Origin: Amphibalanus amphitrite
Lineage: Eukaryota > Arthropoda > Thecostraca > Balanomorpha > Balanidae
Length of the DNA stretch: 64,000 nt
Direction: 5' to 3'
Assembly: GCF_019059575.1 (NCBI RefSeq)
Contig: NW_024881617.1
Location: 296,501-360,500 of the forward strand
Shown: piece by piece, positions 46,801 through 59,723 of the stretch
How the letters are laid out: each line of letters starts with the position of its first letter
Numbering within the stretch: the first letter of the stretch is position 1
The notes under the pieces: generated by a model
What the model saw: the letters and a program-made list of their open reading frames with translations, nothing else
Told to the model about the DNA's origin: nothing
Database searches by the model: none
Program-made: the position numbers and the translations under genes

Positions 46801-49800
46801 CTGTGGTAGGTTGGCTGATGGACCACTGCGTCTCTATTTCGGTCCCTCTCCGTGCCTGGTTCCGTTTACCGGCAGAAGACACAGGAAGCTGGCGGCGGGC
46901 CGAGCGTTTTTGTCACGTGCGCCTCCTGCCCTGCGGCCAAATCGTTCTTGTCGGCCCGGGTGAGGCTGCAAAATGTCGATTTGTTTCTCCACCGCGGGCG
47001 GTTTCTGTGCGACAGGTGATCGATTTCTCTGGCGGCCCGCGGTAACGTCGGCTAGATGAGCTGATTGTTTATGTTAGAAGATGTGCCCGCGGGCCGTCTC
47101 ACGTCAAATGCCGCCCGCGGGTATTGAACGGACTCTCTGTTGGGGATTGACTCGCTCGATTTCGCTAGAGCTGCACTACCCGAAGCTAACGGGATAATAT
47201 GTTTTATCATTCTCTTGGGATTTTTGCAGTTTGCTGCAGCGTGCAGACTGAAAAATAACGAATTAACGAATTACGCGGCGTTTTGAAAATGAATCGTTCA
47301 ATGACAAATTCCTGTGGCATTTTGAGTCGGTTCATTCGAATCGCCTGTTACACTGTTTTTTTTACTCTCGGCACTGCCCTCATTGACCTTCCTTTTGCCT
47401 AACCTCTCCTCTCCTTTTGCCTCTGACGGGGGGGGGGAGGGGAGTCAGAGTACTGAGATTCGCGAACCGACAATACAAGGTACTGCTGGTTGAGGAGGGA
47501 TTGCTATCAATAGGCAAGGGAGCAGCGAAAAGAGCAGAGCTGGGGGTTAGGGTGGTTGTTTTGGGCGTTGGCTGTACGGTGGAAGGTATATTTCGCTGGG
47601 TAGTGTAAAAGGCTAAATGTTAGGTATGATGGACAACGGTGTTCTGAGAATACAAATCAGCCCTTCAGTTTTGTTTAGTAATGGTTGAAGGCCAACAGAG
47701 GCTGATTTTCGTGGGCGGGCTGATGGACAGCACAGTGCGCCCGCCGGAAAACAGCCTCTTGCGTTTTTGGGCGTTCACCTCTTTACACGGATGTCATTTA
47801 GACAATCATCGTCATTTGACCTTCAGCGCCTTATGGCGCCGGCAGTCAGCCAGACGCACTCTGAGGTCAAAGGTGCGACCCGGGGTCAAAGGTGACGGTC
47901 GACCGCACGCGCCGTCTGCTGCTCACCCGTGACCCGGCGACCTCACCGGCCCAGCCCCGCCAGAGGCCGCCAGCCACCCACGCCACTGCCTCAGCTGCCG
48001 TCAGCGGGGCTGGCTCGAGAACAAAAACCGTCCGCGAACCGACTCGCGGACGGCCTGACCCCGGCCCGCGTTTGTCGGTGCGTCGTTTTTGCGGCCGTTC
48101 GCAGTGCGCCATGTTTATGCGCGGCGCGGCGGGTAGGCCGCCGCCCGCGCCCGCTGGCGGGTCTGTTTGCTGACTCTGCACATCGAGAACGACGGCGGAT
48201 GTAAGCTATGTGCGCCGAAATGGCCGCTAAATCGGCCGCAGGGGCGCGATCGAGAGCCGATCTGTCGGCACAGAGACGCCGTCGGCGGCGGCGCAGCTCC
48301 AGACGAGCGCCGACGCCCGACCCGGGAGAGCGGCTGGCGAAAACGCCTGGCCGCTGTCGCCGCCGCCGCCGTCACGGTCGCAGTAGGACAGGTTTATTGT
48401 TGATTGGACGGAAGTGGCTCGCTGCCTCAATTTGTTCCGCCGCCCAAAGTCACAGAAATGGGGAAATGGATACGTGACCGTGACGGTTCGAGCTGTCGGT
48501 GGTCTTCGTTAAAAGCTTTTAACATATGATTTTTTTTTCTCGGCAAAACAAGAAAAAGTGACTCCTGTTAGTGAGGTGCTGTGATTTTTCTACATAGACC
48601 GATTGAATCCTTGAATCAAATCTTCGAGTCGAGTGACATTCGTTCTTCTTCAGAGATTCGGCTTTCATACTCTAGGTACCTTTTTCGGTTTCACCTACGG
48701 TACGGTACCCTGAAGTCATGAACTATGAACGCAATGTGGCATGGCCAACTGTTGCGGTTTTACAGCTGCCGGCTGAAATGAATGACATCGCTGGAAACTT
48801 CCGGTCGTTCTGGAGACATTGCCCGCTGGTCACTCATGCTTCGTCGGAGCTGGCTGCGCCATAATCGTGTAAAATTCACGGACGGTGCGCCGGAACTGCG
48901 CCATTCGCCGAGTGCGCGACGTAAACGCCTCGTTGAACTTGTCTCCATGAGCTTACCTGTCTAGGAGCTTTGAGACCTGCTCTAAGCTCCACCCTCCAGC
49001 GGCTCTGAGCGGCCAGTGACGTCACAGGACGGTCTGATGATGACGTCACTCCGGATGTGGAGCTATTCAGGCGAGGATTGGCACACATACGCATGCACAA
49101 TCCGAGTTTCCTGTCGGTGAAACAGCATTGAGCCAGTCAGTCGGTCTTTGGCGGTGAAGCAGGAAAAACAAGGTAGGCATTAGTGCAAGCTAATGTTGAC
49201 TTGTTAAGTTTCATTTGTAGCGTTTAACCCGTTAGCTAACCCGTCATCGGTAAGTTTATGCATAGTTAATTTTGGCATTTTTCTTCGGATTTCTGTTCCA
49301 ATCTACCTACGACTCGTCTAACTTCGTCATTCGTGTTCCCTCCACAAATCTGTGCCTTGAAGACCTGTCCCAATCGGTCTCGGCCTTCGATCAAGCATCT
49401 CTTCATTTGGAGTCGAGTTTCCCGCGTGAATGATTTTGAATGGGCCCGCACTGTCAGCTCGTGTCAGAGAGTTTCTTTCGGCGACCCGAGCGTGTGACCC
49501 TGGCTCGCGGAGAGGTTTTCCACTGGTGCGTTTCCGTATTTGGTTCCGCTCTTCAATTCCCAGATTCGTTTGTGTGGTGGTATTGGTGAAACTTGCCGTC
49601 TTCTCCAATAGCTCACCGTCCAGTGTTATGTCGGTCTTCGTATGCGCTATCTCGATCATCTCGCGATAATCTATCCATTATATCGGCGGTGGTACCAGAT
49701 CTGTTTTAGATAGGAGGCACTATGCATACGTTGAATCGGTAAGCTTCTGTTGCTGTCTAAACTAACTTTGGGCTTGCTGTATGTTGTCAGAGAATATTTG

Positions 49801-52215
49801 CATATGAATTAAATCGGCTTGAATATAGTATCAGAAAGCTTGCATCAGATTACAGCATCTAATTTTCACATCCCATTTAGGCCAAAGTAATTTACCATGG
49901 CACTTGTCCTTTCTGTTCTGTCTAAGTCACTACGAATGTTACAATTGAGACTTCCTGCTGCCCATTAACCAGTCTCCTGTTTACCGTCTGTCGTAGTTCT
50001 ATGGCTCTAGCTCTATAACCACGGCCCCGTTAAGCCCTTCCTGTTGCCTATCTACCGACAGTGGCCTCCTGTTTACTGTGGGCCGACTGTGCCGCCATTC
50101 CGACTGGTACTGATACCATCTCCTCGCGTGGCAGTGGGTCCAGTACCGCCGCCCGCGACCCGTTACCTCCCACCGGAGCCGGGCCGGCCCATCTGGGTGT
50201 GTCTGGGTCATACTGTACCCATGGCTCTACTCATACACCAGCACTCATACCTGTGCGGCTTTTTGTTCGCGTTGTGCGCTTTGAAATAAGCAATTAATAT
50301 GGTCGCCTAATTAATATCTATTCCCGAATGTATAACTTTACGTTGATCATGTGAGAGACAACGACGCACGCTTGTCATTTCATGAATACTTCTTTGATTT
50401 CTACGACTCCCTAGGCCTAGACGCTCCATCTCGCCTGTTTTCGTAGCTGGCAGTCGACCGCGCACGTTCATTCCCGTACGCACACCAGCCTGAATTACAT
50501 TACGTGACTGGGTAGCCGGCTGCACTGATTGCGTCCGCAGGCCTATTTGAACTCGTTAGGGCCATTGTGCACGGAGCACACGGCCGGACCGAGACCTTGA
50601 GAGGGCGGACCGTCTGGGGCTCACGGCTGGGAGGGAGGAGGGAGGCTGTCAGTGTCCAGCGCTCGTGAGAGTTGGTAATTGGTGGGCGTCTCCCCGGCGT
50701 CATAGGCTGAAGAGCCGTCACAGACTGATGGGACTTAGCGGGCTTCGTTTGGCTTCGGTGACCGGCGGTGGTATCCCTGGCTGTCAGCTCAGGCTGGCGT
50801 GGGATGCCGACTGACCGCTGTGACTGCTCTTGGAGGGGCTCTGGCGACCGCTGGTGTGACCGTCGAGTTCATTGAACGCATCAATCAGCTACCTGGCGGA
50901 AACCGTTTCGGTGTGGCCAGTTATCAATAAGTATCGTTTGGATTCAGTCCATTGTTGCACTTCTATTCCTTTATTTTTTTTATTGTCATCGCCTCCATGA
51001 TAAACCACGACACAAATGATGTGTGAATTTTCATTTTCCATGGATATGCCCGCTTTTAGTTTGATTCTGTCTCTTGCGGATTCCAATCCAATTACCTCCT
51101 CAGATTCATCTCGTGCCTTTCAACTCGACCATTCGCTCCACATTTCTCCCTCAGACCCAGACATAACCCAGGCAGTCATCACCCCCCCCCCCCAGACGTC
51201 TGACCAGGTGTGGTGAATGCTTCCGTGTGCGACCCCGGTGCCTCATCCCACCGAGGCGCCACGCCAGGTGTTCCACATCACATCCCACCCAGACGCCGCT
51301 CGGGATGGATCGACGCTCCCTGAATACTCCCTGGAGGCTCCTGGGCTCGTCTAGGTCGCTCGCCGCTGTGGCGTGGCTCCCGCAACCCATTCGCCCGCCG
51401 CCGCCCCTGGCCGCGCGCCGCCGCAAGGCAGTCGTTGATCGATGTAACAGGAACGTTGGACCGCCTGCTGCGTGGCTCTACTCGCTGATGAGAAAATTGA
51501 GACGCAAACTGGCTGTGATTTAGTGCGCTTCCGATACACAGCCAAGGGCTATGCACATGTGTATTGTGTAATTAACTCAAAGTTATGACGGGACCAAGAT
51601 CTCGATGATTTTGAAGCTGTTAAAACTTAAAGCATATGTAAGGCACGGTGGAAGATATGTTTTGTAAAGCATATCCGTAATGATATTTTGTAATTGTCAA
51701 GGGGTGATTTAATCGGCTATTTGTCAGTGCATTTGTCTCGTTCCACGTTGTTGAAACATCGTGCCGCGGGCCGGTACAAGCTGCCTGCAGTGACACAGGT
51801 GTCAGTGGGGCTGCTGATAGAGGTGTACCGACCTCACCTCATCAGCCCCGCCCCCGCCCCCGCCCACGCCCCGGCCGGGACTTGTCTCCGCCACCGGGCG
51901 CCCCGCCGTCTGACGGAGACGGAGCGCTGGCCGGACCGGCAGCACCTCCTACCTCCAGCCGTTAGTCGCCTGCTGCCGCCGCCAGCCGCCTATACCTCCA
52001 CCAGCCACCGCCATCCGTTAGCCGCCTGCTGCCTCCGCCAGCCGCCGTGCTGTCTGTCCAAGATGGAGCGACTGCCAGTAGGACATCGTTACACAACATC
52101 GTACATTACACAACATCGTACCCGATTGCTGCTGCCCGGGGCCCGGACACCTGGTGACTATGTCCGGAGGGCTGCTCGGCGGGCTGCTGGCGGGGCCGTC
52201 GTGACCTGTGGCCAG
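40882..52215 (+). other. Long presumed intron
   Basis: No recognised gene on either strand. Minor landmarks are an 11-G run (44098-44108), a GC-rich zone at 47850-48400 with the hairpin CCGTCCGCGA/TCGCGGACGG (48028-48053), a 12-C run (51182-51193), C-rich repeats with GTTAGYCGCCTGCTGCC (51960-52046), and a doubled TTACACAACATCGTAC (52089-52104, 52106-52121). ORFs such as 51694-52236 and 48208-48477 reflect base composition. Confidence 0.4.
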
Positions 52216-52402
52216 GTGGTTTTACTTTGCACTTAATTTTCGTGTTAATATTTCCTTTTTGTGTGTTAATTTGTGTTTATGTTTTGTGGGAAAGGCGCTT
52301 TGATTTAAGCATTTTGCTTTTGCGCCGATCCGCGATTATTTTTTCCGATGTTTTTCGTTCTTGGTTACCAAAATACACTGAATGAATGAATGAATGAATG
52401 AA
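52216..52402 (+). mobile_element. Probable 3' tail of a CR1/L2-type LINE
   Basis: A potential stem AGGCGC/GCGCC (near 52291-52325) is followed by AT-rich sequence, ACCAAAATACAC and six copies of TGAA (52379-52402). Stem plus short tandem tail is typical of 3' ends of LINEs such as CR1 and L2. No reverse transcriptase is present. Confidence 0.4.
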
Positions 52403-53859
52403 AAGGAACGGGCGCACGGGTTGTCTGCGGATGGTGGGGAAAATGAGGGCAGGGCTGGTGGTCAGGACCCCAGGGATTCTTATGTGGTAAAGGCCACACC
52501 GTCTGTTTTTGGGTAGAATGTAGGAAACAAGGAATCTCAGGTCAGGTGATCGTAAATGGAGCAGACGAGACATTACAGATTGAGAATGTTTATAGTCAAC
52601 CTATCACACCCTTTTACTTAGAAGCCACCTCACAAACGCCCAGAGCTGCATCGGCTATTGGCGGCTTTATAAGCCACCGTTGACCACCACAGCATGCAAC
52701 TCCCACGAGTTGTTTCGGTTGGGCGTGCCGCGGGTGCCTTAATTCTCAGGGTGATTGACTCTCACGAGTTCGAGGTCCCCCGAGGCCGTGACAGGCGCTG
52801 GGGCGACGCCCTCAGAACCAGCAGTCTAGCGCCGCTCGTCACTGTTGATGTAACGAGCTTTTAGCATTTCCACAAAAAAAAAAAAATGATTTGACACAAA
52901 TTTGCAAATGAAGGTCTAGCTTTGAACCGTGACATTTTTCCTGGCGATGATTCTTTCACGTCCATTCATGGGACTTTGGCCTGTTGCCAATACTGTGACT
53001 GGGAGTCGAGTTTGTCGACCCTGCTGTTCGCAGTGGTGTAACCCACAATGATTTACCTTCCTCTCTAAACTGCACATGACCAGGCGACCAAACGAGCTAG
53101 CGCGGTGCCGCCGGAGCGCCGCCACCCGTTTCGTGACAGACCTCATCGTGTGTCCGAAACTGACCGCAGACTGCGCGCGGCAGCGGCGGTTACCATGGCA
53201 ACGAGACTGGGCCGAGAGACTCGCAGTCTATCGGCCCCTTTCGCCGGTGAGGCGTGAAAGCCGCCGAAATGAGGCAACCTGTGTGTGAAAGACCTCCGCC
53301 CCGGGCCTGGGTAAAAGACCCCAGGAATCCGCCGCGAAAGGCGCCTGTGAATAGGCTGAGAGGAAGGACGACGGTTTGTCCAATGAGGAAGAAACCGGCG
53401 GGAAAATTGGCGTCGTAGTGTGGGTACGATGAATTCCTGTTGGTGTCGGTCGGTTGTGGTGTTGGTTTGTGTAGGTTTGTGGTGCGGTTCGGGACGTTCT
53501 CCATACGCACGGTTTGTGGTTACGTCTGTCTGTGGTCTGTGGTGGTGTGCGGTTGTCCTGTGGAGCGTGGTGTTTTGACTAGTCTCGTACGGTGGTCGCT
53601 TGCCTGCGGTTTGTCCGTGGTTTGCTGACGCATCGATGGCAGCTAGGTGACGATTTGTTGACGAATACGATAGGGTCAACCTGCGACATTTGATATCCCT
53701 CACCAAAATGAGCCGTGATCAGTCTATCTGTGATGAATTCTTGCAATAGCACTTTGTAATTCTTGATTGTGTTACTGTGCATCTTGATCAAGTTCCATAG
53801 CTTGACGGCCTTATCTAAAGATGGTCTGAGCTAACGCCACGTTTTCCTTGTGTCCACAG
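52403..53859 (+). other. Presumed intron ending at the septin acceptor
   Basis: No gene recognised. The last 30 bases hold the T/C-rich tract and AG used by the exon at 53860. Confidence 0.45.
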
Positions 53860-54012
53860 TTGCAGAATAAACGAGAGATGTTCTTCCGAGGCGAGACGCC
53901 GCCATCGGTGGCGCCGCCGCCCGTGCCCAAGGAGATGAACAACACGCCGGCCGCCCCCGCCCCCGCCCCCGCCAAGGAGGTGCGAGAGAACAACAAGGAG
54001 AACAGGCCGGAG
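53860..54012 (+). CDS. pnut: Septin N-terminal linker exon
   Basis: Open 51-codon exon between acceptor TGTCCACAG (AG at 53858-53859, preceded by a T/C-rich stretch) and donor GTGAGG at 54013. It is phase 0 at both ends, so it joins in frame to the exon at 59516 and to any of the phase-0 first exons. The peptide starts LQNKREMFFRGETPPSVAPP, runs into a Pro/Ala-rich repeat (PAAPAPAPAK) and ends NNKENRPE. It is low-complexity and probably disordered, like the variable N-terminal extensions of Peanut. An in-frame ATG (53878-53880) offers a fallback start. Membership in the septin gene rests on strand, phase and position, because the peptide itself is not diagnostic. Confidence 0.78.
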
Positions 54013-56769
54013 GTGAGGTGAACAGCTGAACATCGCCTGTTCACTGCCCGAGGCAGTTCTCTGGGGCTCCGGGGGCGGGTTTAGATGTGACGCTAGCTTG
54101 GTATTTTGGTTTTGAATGCGGGCTTAGTGTATCTCTTGGTCACGTGTTTGATGTGTAGGCTAAATGTGTGTTTGTGTATCTCTGTGACATCTTTGTTAGA
54201 TCCCAGTGTCAAATGTGTGTTAGTATAATCTCTACGGCATCTTTGTAAGAGATTTTCAGCTCGGATGTAGCAGCCTGTACCAGTTTCGGGCTAATCGTAT
54301 TGCCGACAAATTGTCGACAGTGTCTCTTCGTTCTATCCAATTTGATAACAAGTTGGAATTAGATCTGGTTTGCATCATCCTATCACGCACATATCGCATG
54401 TGTATCGGCCGTTGTGGCGTGGAGGTATTGGGCTAGCGTCGGTGTTTTGTCAGTGGCTGACCCAGATGACCCCAGCGTTTACACTTGCTGAGGCTACAAT
54501 CCCTTCCGTGCCGTGTCACCCTTGACCTCTGTGGTCCCTCATCCGCCTGTCGCTGGGGTATTGAATAGTGAAGGGTAGGGTCTGTCGGGGATGAAGGGGG
54601 CGGGGTAACGCGGCACACCACACAAACAGCAGAGGTTGCTTGTCTCACAATGAGTGTTTGTGACGAAGGAGCATGCCTTGCTTGTCTGTAACCAACGTAG
54701 CAACATCATTGTGTTCGACAAAAGGGGATTTAGAGGTTGTTTACTGAGTTCGTGATGCATCATAATCACTTCACTGGGTCACTGGGAAGTTGATCGCAGT
54801 GCTGAATGACGCCCAATGTCTGATTGACTGATTCCTACCTCGTAATGACTGCGAGGGACAAAAAGTGACATGAGAAGCCCACATGTTTTGTATGTTTTTT
54901 TATGTTTAAGTCCATTCGTCGCTTTTTGGAAAATTTGGCGGGAAGTTAAACACGTCAAATGTTAAGTACTTGAAAACGTACTGGGGAAGTATTTTTCCCC
55001 GCTAACGGTCCCATTTTATTCGAAATTTGACGTGTATTATCCGTATGCCGTAGTCATCAGATACGCCGCTGCCTAATCGTACCCAGTACCCACCCTTGAA
55101 CGTTGGATGGGTGTCACGCTTGTTTTTTAACGGATATTTTCTCCCGGCATACAAGTGTCTGTACCTGTCTGTGCCTCATCCTATTCATTGAAGACTTTGA
55201 TTGTCATTAGCCGGTCAAGTTCACAGCATTGTTCCCTGGGACGCAAAAACCTTATCCGCGTGCTCAAAAACGCACGAAGATACCGCGACCTGTAAACCAA
55301 TGGAAAGCGTGGGTGAAACGCACCCGGTGCTTTGAACAAGCGTCTTTGAAGCGTTTGCTGAACGGAAGAAACGCGAGGCATTCATTCTGGCCTGTAATGT
55401 TGCATTGTTTTTTAGTTCCGTTCATTGACAGCCCGTCAAGCTCCTGCATGCCGTTGGAGCCTGTCATGGCTTGGGAGGCAGGTGAAATGTGGCTTTTTGT
55501 GAATACCTTAGCAATCAGCACGGCAAGCTCCAGTCTGGGCCCAGTCAACCGGGCCTGCAAAAGCTGGTGATGATAGTCTTTGATGACGGCGACGCGGCAC
55601 TGAATCAAGCCAGAAGATGGTGTGTCAGCTGCCGCCTGTTATTGGTGATAGCGTGCTGGTGCTGGTGATCGCATGTGGTCCTACTGGTGCTGATTACCGT
55701 GACACCAGGCAGCACCAACCACGATTGGTGACTGGTGCTGGGGAGAACGATCCCTTGCTGAAAAGAGCGGTTTGTGATGCGTTTTCTCGACACGCCATCA
55801 GCGCATAAGCTCGTGGTCCCGATGGAATCGCGTGAGGTTATCGTCAGAACTCAGCTGTGGGAAGACCAACGAACCACAGAAAACTGTCCATAGAAAGGCT
55901 AGCGGTATGGATGGCCTGTTGACAAAACCTATAGAAAGCAACGCGCCGATTGTTATAAATAATTGGTGGCAGGGGCACTGGTACTGTCCTTCGCCAACAG
56001 CAGTTTGAAAGACTCGTCACCTGTCAAACCAGTCTCAAACATTTGAGAGCGGAACAAGACGTCGAATGGTTTACGGCTCAACTATTTAAATACCTGGACT
56101 ACTCTCGATATTGAACTACATAGTGTTTGTGTTAGCTTTATTGAACTTTTACGGTGGCTACTTTCTCTTTTATATCCCTCAATGGAGAGGGAAAGCAGGT
56201 TGTGCTCCTGACGTCAAAATGTGTCACTTCTCCAAAGTCCATCTCATCCCCCGCTGTTTACGTTATGCCGTAAACACAATCCATCAAGGAGGTACCGTGC
56301 ATCTGCGGGGCATCGCCGCCGTCGCAATAAATTCATTGTTGGGGCTGGCCATATTTCAATTAATTGGCTATTTGTCTTTGCATTCCTTCGCATCGATTCA
56401 TCACTTCCTACGAGTCAGCGGCGCTGCTAACCAGAAAAGCAATTAGGATTTGGTATTATCTTCTAATTATGCGCAGTTACAGTCGTTCCAATCGCACACA
56501 CGCATATTAGAAATGCAGTCAGAATTCGTTTGATACGATTAAGTCTGTTTCTTTTCATCCATCTCAGCTATCGTATTTCGTCGTTGACCCAATCACACTA
56601 TGGTCACCACTTATATCCAGAATCCCTCCGCAGCAGCATCATTCAGCCCATCTGCACGGCGGTAATTAGTTACCTTCCCGGACCTCACAAGCGGTCTAAC
56701 ACACCGTCCAACCTTGTGTCACACTAGTCACACCTGGCGGATCAGCGCGGCCCACTAATCGGTCCGGAA
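54013..56769 (+). other. Septin intron, proximal part
   Basis: Begins with GTGAGG. No gene recognised. Short frames on both strands lack known domains. Confidence 0.5.
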
Positions 56770-57167
56770 TCAGTCCAGTCCGGCGGCCTCCCTCGACAGT
56801 ACCTGCTCAGGCGGTGACGGTGCGACCGGACCTCGCACGGAGTCGGCCGCGCGGTGTCGGGGCGGACGGAGCGTGTGCGAGCGACTCAGTCGGTCACTGG
56901 GCCGCGGGCGGTGTGGAGAGGGGAGGTGGACACGGTGTGGACGGTGTGGAGAGAAGTGGACAGTGAGGTGGATTGTAGTGCTGTGGACAGGTGGTGGTGC
57001 AGTGAGGACAGTGCAGCTGGTTGAAGTGGACAGTGAACGGTGGTGGCCAGAAGACCTCCCACAAGCAGCATTTCCAGCGGTCTTTCGTCTCAGCTGTGAT
57101 CGACCGATCCCGTCCGACCTCAGCTGACCTGCCATACCGCCCGAACCGCTGTGACGGATCTCTCGCT
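56770..57167 (+). promoter_or_regulatory. CpG-rich upstream region of the proximal first exon
   Basis: Dense CpG at 56770-56920, then a G-rich stretch with GTGGACAGTGA-like words. No TATA box is obvious. A promoter role is inferred from composition and from the coding exon that follows. Confidence 0.4.
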
Positions 57168-57326
57168 ATGGCCCCGGGCGTCCAGCGTGGAGGCGGCCCG
57201 CAGCCCTCGCAGCTACCGCTGCCACAGCGTCGCCGGCAGCTGGATCGAGGCAGCTCTGGACTGTCGCGCAGTGGTCTGGACCTGACCGGCAGCCAGCAGC
57301 ACCTCAATGGGGGTCCAGGCGGGAAG
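57168..57326 (+). CDS. pnut: Candidate alternative first coding exon of the septin (nearest promoter)
   Basis: ATG at 57168 opens 53 codons, MAPGVQRGGGPQPSQLPLPQ followed by a basic, Ser/Gly-rich tail ending GGPGGK, up to a GTACGA donor at 57327 in phase 0. This would splice in frame onto the septin exon at 59516 and skip 53860-54012. The 400 bases upstream are GC- and CpG-rich with repeated GTGGACAGTGA-like words, consistent with a 5' UTR and promoter. No homologue of this short peptide is recognised. The case rests on the donor, the phase, the CpG context and its position 2.2 kb ahead of a certain septin exon. It could be a chance ORF. Confidence 0.6.
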
Positions 57327-59515
57327 GTACGACGCAGAGGTTATTGTTAGAGGTTATTGGAGGTTGCTCCCCCGTCAAACCAACGGGGGAGTCCTAAATT
57401 AATTATACACGAAAAGATGAAAGCGAGGGATCGGAATAGTTAGGTATGAGTTATGACGGGATGAGCGTAACGAAAGCTACAGCATTATACCGATTTTAAT
57501 CCTTCATGCAATGTATTATTCAAATTCTGTGATGCAAATTATTGTTCATTTCTGTTGCTTGTCGACTTACCTAACCCCGCCAGTCTGTTGCGACAGTGAT
57601 GGTGCTATAAATATGCTGCATTTTTAGACAGTCTTATCGTCGGTACTTGTTTGATGTGGCCACATCGTCAACTTCTATCGCAACAGCTGGACTTTGAAAA
57701 TGTGTGCTGCATTTGCTGGACAAGGTTTGAATGGCGAAAACGGATTGCAACGGCTGGAAATCTGCTATGCCTGTCTATGCAGACCAAAGTTTACCCATGC
57801 ACCGTCACGCTGGACGTCACGGCCGCTGGTGCGTCACGTTTTGCACGCCGCGTGACGCGGTGGACTCCGTCATGGCGCTTACTTTATGTGGTGGCCAGGG
57901 TCTCGTGCTCAGCGATTTCTCAGGTGATGTGAATATGCAGAGGGCCATTTGATCATTTGCAAGTCATTAGTGTGGCTTGATGGTTTTTATATCATGTTAT
58001 CATTGTCATTGTTAAAATTCATTTTCTCAGCCATTGCAACCAAGCGAATGGGTTCGTCGAATTTGGCCCAATCCCATCTGTCCGGTCTTGATAGGGCCAG
58101 CGATATATGCTGACACGCTGGCTTGATTCGCCCTTTTTACTTACGAAACGCCCTTAATTTCACTAACAATAAAAACGTCGAGATGGTCACTTTCACCCTG
58201 GTGTTTTGCGGTTGATTCCATTTGCGCTGATGACCGGTATCAGCGTGTCTGAAGCGATTAGAACATTAGTCCCGCTGTGTGCCGACATCATCCCCATGTT
58301 ATTCGCCAATCTCATCTCTCAAACGAGCCAACATCTCTCCTGGCGTGTGAGGCCCGCTCGGCTTACAGCTCTGAAATTGGTGACGCGTGAGTGGAACATG
58401 AGCGAGGGACCGGGGCCTCCATGGGTCCGGGACAGAGTCCAGATTGCAATCGTCCTCCGTTGTTAATGCTGTCCGTCTATTGAGGCCCTGCCGGGTTATC
58501 GATCTTTTTATCCGCCTCTCCGCGCCTCGCGATGCTGGTGGTTTTTGCTATTGTTCGTCGAGTTAGTCGGCTGGTTCGCGATCGAAGATCGAAGGCTATA
58601 GAAGGCAGCACTAGGAGCGCTGGAGTTTTTATTCGCGGGTGATGACGCCGCGTCAGGCTTCTTGCGAGGCTCACGCTGCGCTGGCGTGGTACTGTCTGAT
58701 TTAGGATATATGTTTGTTGGTTGCTGCTGGTCAACGAAGCGAATGAAGAATAGCTCAAACGTGTCATATCATTGCGATATGACAAGATTAACACGAGTAT
58801 CTCATTCTCCACGCCATGGACGAGACGTGTTCTCGCAGCGCAATCCACCATGGAATAATAATGATCCACGCGTGCTATGGCGCATGCCAAATGCCAGAGT
58901 CTTTCGCTCCTTTCTTCCCTCTTCCCTGGCCGATCCATTATGGAGGGACTGTGATTTTCATTCGATGTTGCACGGTCCTGACGGCCTTGGTCGTAATGCG
59001 ATGTGTGCTACCATCCTTCATTGCCAGCGCAAAAACTGTTATGCATCCGCTACCATCCTTTTGACCTGCAAAAGTCTGTTCGAATTGTATTATAGCTACT
59101 TTGCTGTCATTTCGTTTTTTTAGAGTAAAGTTTTTGCAAAGTGTCCTTGACCCAGCGGGCCAACCTCGAACCAACTGCCAGTCATTTTCACTGACCATTT
59201 ATTATCACGCATGACTTCGCAAACATATGCTGATCTCTCACCTCGCAGACCTTTCTTTGACCTATCCAGTGACCTTATCATAACGTAGTGTTACCATTGT
59301 CCAGGTAACATTATGTTGAAGAATAGAGGAGCGTGTAAGTCCGAACTAACTCTCTTTCTTGCTGCCTCACCCCCAGGCTCGCCAAATCTTCCAACTGTGT
59401 CTGACCCGCCACAGGAGACGTCCGTGCAACCTCCGTAGTCCATCTGACTATCTTTAATCCGCTTCAGCTAGTGCCGAATCTCCCTCTGACTCCACCCTTC
59501 TCCATCTCTTCCTAG
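57327..59515 (+). other. Septin intron, distal part
   Basis: Begins with a GTACGA donor and ends in the T/C-rich tract and CCTAG acceptor of the conserved exon. No gene recognised. Confidence 0.5.
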
Positions 59516-59723
59516 GTGGCGCCGAAGCCGGACCACCCTGAGCCTTCCAAGGGCCCGGCGCCGGAGCCGCCGCGCCGTGCCGACGAACAGAACCGTGAGC
59601 GGCAGCGAGGTCCTCAGCGACGCACCAAGCAGCTGGACGGCTACGTGGGCTTCGCCAACCTGCCCAACCAGGTGTACCGGCGAGCCGTCAAGAAGGGCTT
59701 CCACTTCACGCTGATGGTAGTCG
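59516..59723 (+). CDS. pnut: Septin-7/Peanut-type septin, conserved internal exon before the P-loop
   Basis: Septins are GTP-binding proteins that assemble into filaments at the cleavage furrow and cell cortex. The exon is open in phase 0 from an AG acceptor (59514-59515, after a pyrimidine-rich stretch) to a GTGAGT donor at 59724. It begins with a Pro/Lys/Glu-rich linker of about 45 residues. The linker is followed by the block [20 protein letters not shown] and then FHFTLMVVG, which is the signature stretch of the Septin-7/Peanut group (polybasic helix and first beta strand of the GTPase domain). The exon stops after the first base of the Gly codon that opens the P-loop, so the GxxGxGKS motif must come from the next exon. 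None was found between 59724 and 64000. An H replaces the Glu usual in GFEFTLMVVG. An 18-G run follows 28 bases after the donor. Family identity is very secure; the exact subgroup is inferred. Confidence 0.93.

Noticed and set aside
48208-48477. Arg-rich plus-strand frame in a CpG-rich zone
   Set aside because: No good donor in a matching phase; the Arg runs come from CGC/CGG repeats.
51694-52236. 180-codon plus-strand frame; a phase-0 CAG before GTGGTT at 52216
   Set aside because: C-rich repeat composition, a weak donor and no recognised domain, so too weak to call a fifth first exon.
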